Of a stretch of DNA of 7,115 nucleotides, positions 6,601-7,115 are shown one piece after another. Within the stretch, counting starts at the first letter, position 1; each line of letters opens with the position of its first letter. The translations under genes and the position numbers were made by a program. The stretch covers positions 1 to 7,115 of the forward strand of contig CAMVOG010000127.1 in the NCBI GenBank assembly GCA_947169005.1. Reading direction: 5' to 3'. The notes under the pieces are model-generated. The model saw only the letters and a list, made by a program, of their open reading frames with translations, ran no database searches and had not been told where the DNA came from. The stretch is from an uncultured Clostridia bacterium. Lineage in GTDB: Bacteria; Bacillota; Clostridia; Oscillospirales; Oscillospiraceae.

Positions 6601-7115
6601 TGGGTGTCGATGCCGTGGTCTTGCAGCTCCAGGTAATAGTTGCCCTCCCCGAAGAGCGCCTGCATTTCCAGGGCCTCCCGCTTGGCGGCCTCGTATTCGC
6701 CCCGGGCCAGCAGCCGGGGCAGCTCCCCGGCCAGGCAGGCGGATAGGGCAATGAGCCCCTCGGCATGCTGCCGCAGCAGCTCCTTGTCGATGCGGGGCTT
6801 TACGTAAAAGCCGTCGATAAAGGCGCGGCTGACCATATAGCAGAGATTGCGGTAGCCGGTCTCGTTCTTGCACAGCAGCACCAGATGGCGGTTTTCGTTG
6901 TCGATGCCGTGCTCCTTCTGCTCCAGCCGACGGGGAGCCACGTAGACCTCGCAGCCGATGATGGGCTTGATGCCCGCCTTCTGCGCGGCCTTGAAGAAGG
7001 TGACCGCCCCGTACATGACGCCGTGATCCGTCACAGCGCAGGCGGTCTGTCCCATTTCCTTGACCCGCTCCACCAGCCGCTCGATCTGGCAGGCGCCGTC
7101 CAGAAGACTGTATTC
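3618..7115 (-). CDS. dnaE: DNA polymerase III subunit alpha, N-terminus cut by window edge
   Basis: C-family DNA polymerase that extends DNA at the replication fork; in Clostridia it normally works beside PolC. 1165 residues are visible, beginning EYSLLDGAC, so only about ten N-terminal residues, including the PHP H-x-H, are missing. Order: PHP domain (visible residues about 1-285) with TDHG, GCE, RHL, SACL and NDAHY retained; palm with GPGRGSAAGS at 345-354, catalytic PDIDIDF at 386-392 and MDFLGL with the third aspartate at 539; fingers around FNKAHAVSYAI (736-746); helix-hairpin-helix region (about 813-848, LAAVKNIG); a clamp-binding-type QFDLF at 899-903; OB fold at about 981-1057; a proline-rich linker with six consecutive prolines at 1083-1088; and a short C-terminal domain. 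The catalytic aspartates and surrounding motifs look intact, with no frameshift. The frame is open through position 7115, so the GTG at 7073 is internal, not the start. The gene ends at TGA 3620-3618, 110 bases before the SLH gene. Confidence 0.98.
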   Translation of the reverse strand, partial: EYSLLDGACQIERLVERVKEMGQTACAVTDHGVMYGAVTFFKAAQKAGIKPIIGCEVYVAPRRLEQKEHGIDNENRHLVLLCKNETGYRNLCYMVSRAFIDGFYVKPRIDKELLRQHAEGLIALSACLAGELPRLLARGEYEAAKREALEMQALFGEGNYYLELQDHGIDTQREVNSGLFRISRETGIPLVVTNDAHYINREDAYAQDVLLCIQTQKNVDDTDRMRFETDEFYLKSEEEMRSLFPGYPEAADNTQKIADACDFAFEFGNYHLPEFQLPPGETDSKSYLRKLCQAGLKKRYGERAPELQGQLDYELGVIDSMGFNEYFLIVRDFIRFAKDSGIPVGPGRGSAAGSVVSYTLEITDVDPVKYSLFFERFLNPERVSMPDIDIDFCVERRGEVIDYVNRKYGHDHVAQIVTFGTMAAKAAIRDVARVQGISYAEADTVSKLVPNTLNMKLTEALKLSKPLHDLYERDESMKKLFDTAMALEGMPRHASTHAAGVVITKLPVYEYVPLSTNDETVVTQYPMTQLEELGLLKMDFLGLRNLTVLHDAVELVRKTKPDFDLGKIPDDDPKVFEMLTLGKTSGVFQMESSGMTGVCVGLKPKNIEDITAIIALYRPGPMDSIPRFIDCKHHPERIRYKHPMLKDILDVTYGCIVYQEQVIKIFQQLAGFSLGQADMIRRAMSKKKQAEIVRERKTFIEGDPARNIPGAVANGVPAEVAADIYDEILDFANYAFNKAHAVSYAIVAYQTAYLKYYYPCQYMAALITSVLDKTDKLAEYIAECRELGIQLLPPDINKSGDGFTIDGENIRYGLAAVKNIGRGFIRGVIEERSADGPFTSLYDFCERMYGPDLNKRAVECLIKSGAFDSLGARRSQLLAIFQPVMDAIADDRRSNLEGQFDLFGGEETGSREIPLPDIPEATKTELMKMEKEVTGLYLSGHPMEDYRELSARLHAAPIGAILAAFDQEAEGTPAYTDGQNVNVTGIVSAVKTKTTKNNSLMAYVTVEDESGSIESLVFQRTLDQWSSGIAEGTPVLLQGRISVRDEKAPQIVASDLRLLEQDMQIPTGYGRNAPPRREERPAPPPPPPQAPRGNTLYLRFPTQGDPAYAHLKLVLTMFPGEEKLVVYFEDTKQKFSTRCLLHPALIDEMRERLGAENVVLKQAAG
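3852..3869 (-). repeat. CCGCCT hexamer repeat coding for six prolines in dnaE
   Basis: The codons read CCG CCT CCG CCT CCG CCC, that is two and a half near-perfect copies of CCGCCT. They encode the polyproline run in the linker between the OB fold and the C-terminal domain of DnaE. The tract could vary in length by slippage without changing frame, and six prolines in a row would normally need elongation factor P for smooth translation. Confidence 0.75.

Noticed and set aside
3690..6746. A 1018-codon open frame on the plus strand opposite dnaE.
   Set aside because: It is fully antisense to an unmistakable dnaE, shows no recognisable domain, and is rich in G, V, H and L as expected when GC-rich coding sequence is read backwards. 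It is a compositional shadow.
7071..7073. GTG at 7073 as the start of dnaE.
   Set aside because: The frame stays open to the window edge and the upstream codons read EYSLLDGACQIERL, the conserved N-terminal PHP sequence, so the real start is beyond position 7115.
1..7115. A novel defence, mobile or biosynthetic system.
   Set aside because: All four genes belong to known families, no transposase, integrase, direct-repeat array or attachment site is visible, and base composition is even across the genes.

Overview
The window is a compact, GC-rich stretch in which all four genes lie on the minus strand. Transcription runs from right to left in this order: dnaE (DNA polymerase III alpha), a secreted S-layer-homology (SLH) protein, a small metallophosphoesterase, and an iron-containing alcohol dehydrogenase. 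Both ends cut a gene. At the right edge dnaE lacks only its first few codons. At the left edge the dehydrogenase lacks roughly its last third. I see no tRNA, rRNA, CRISPR array, insertion sequence, integrase or toxin-antitoxin pair, and nothing that looks like a defence or mobile system. It reads as ordinary chromosomal sequence.

Organism: an anaerobic, GC-rich member of the Clostridia, possibly an Oscillospiraceae-like gut lineage, is the best inference. The signs are strong purine-rich ribosome binding sites, AT-rich intergenic gaps between GC-rich genes, a single-membrane-type SLH protein with a signal peptide, a clostridial-looking metallophosphoesterase, and a DnaE with a retained PHP metal site. 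The lineage is a judgement from protein style, not a database match.

Layout: dnaE occupies 3618-7115. A 110-base gap (3508-3617) holds a nested inverted repeat at the dnaE stop, then a good promoter (TTGACA, 17-base spacer, extended -10) and a small CATAT/ATATG inverted repeat in front of the SLH gene. The SLH gene (1603-3507) encodes a signal peptide, three SLH repeats with unusual ligand-motif residues, and a tail that I read as five divergent beta-rich repeats. A 136-base gap (1467-1602) carries a second promoter (TTGCGC, 17 bases, TATAAT) for the metallophosphoesterase (867-1466). The start codon of that gene is doubtful. An 85-base gap (782-866) with a small hairpin and a strong AGGAGG ribosome binding site precedes the alcohol dehydrogenase (1-781).

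The four products do not form an obvious pathway: replication, cell surface, a phosphoesterase of unknown substrate, and fermentation redox. The separate promoters suggest co-directional neighbours rather than one tight operon, although read-through is possible because no strong U-tract terminator is visible. The items most worth a second look are the repeat tail and degenerate SLH motifs of the surface protein, the metallophosphoesterase start, and the polyproline runs in dnaE and the dehydrogenase.
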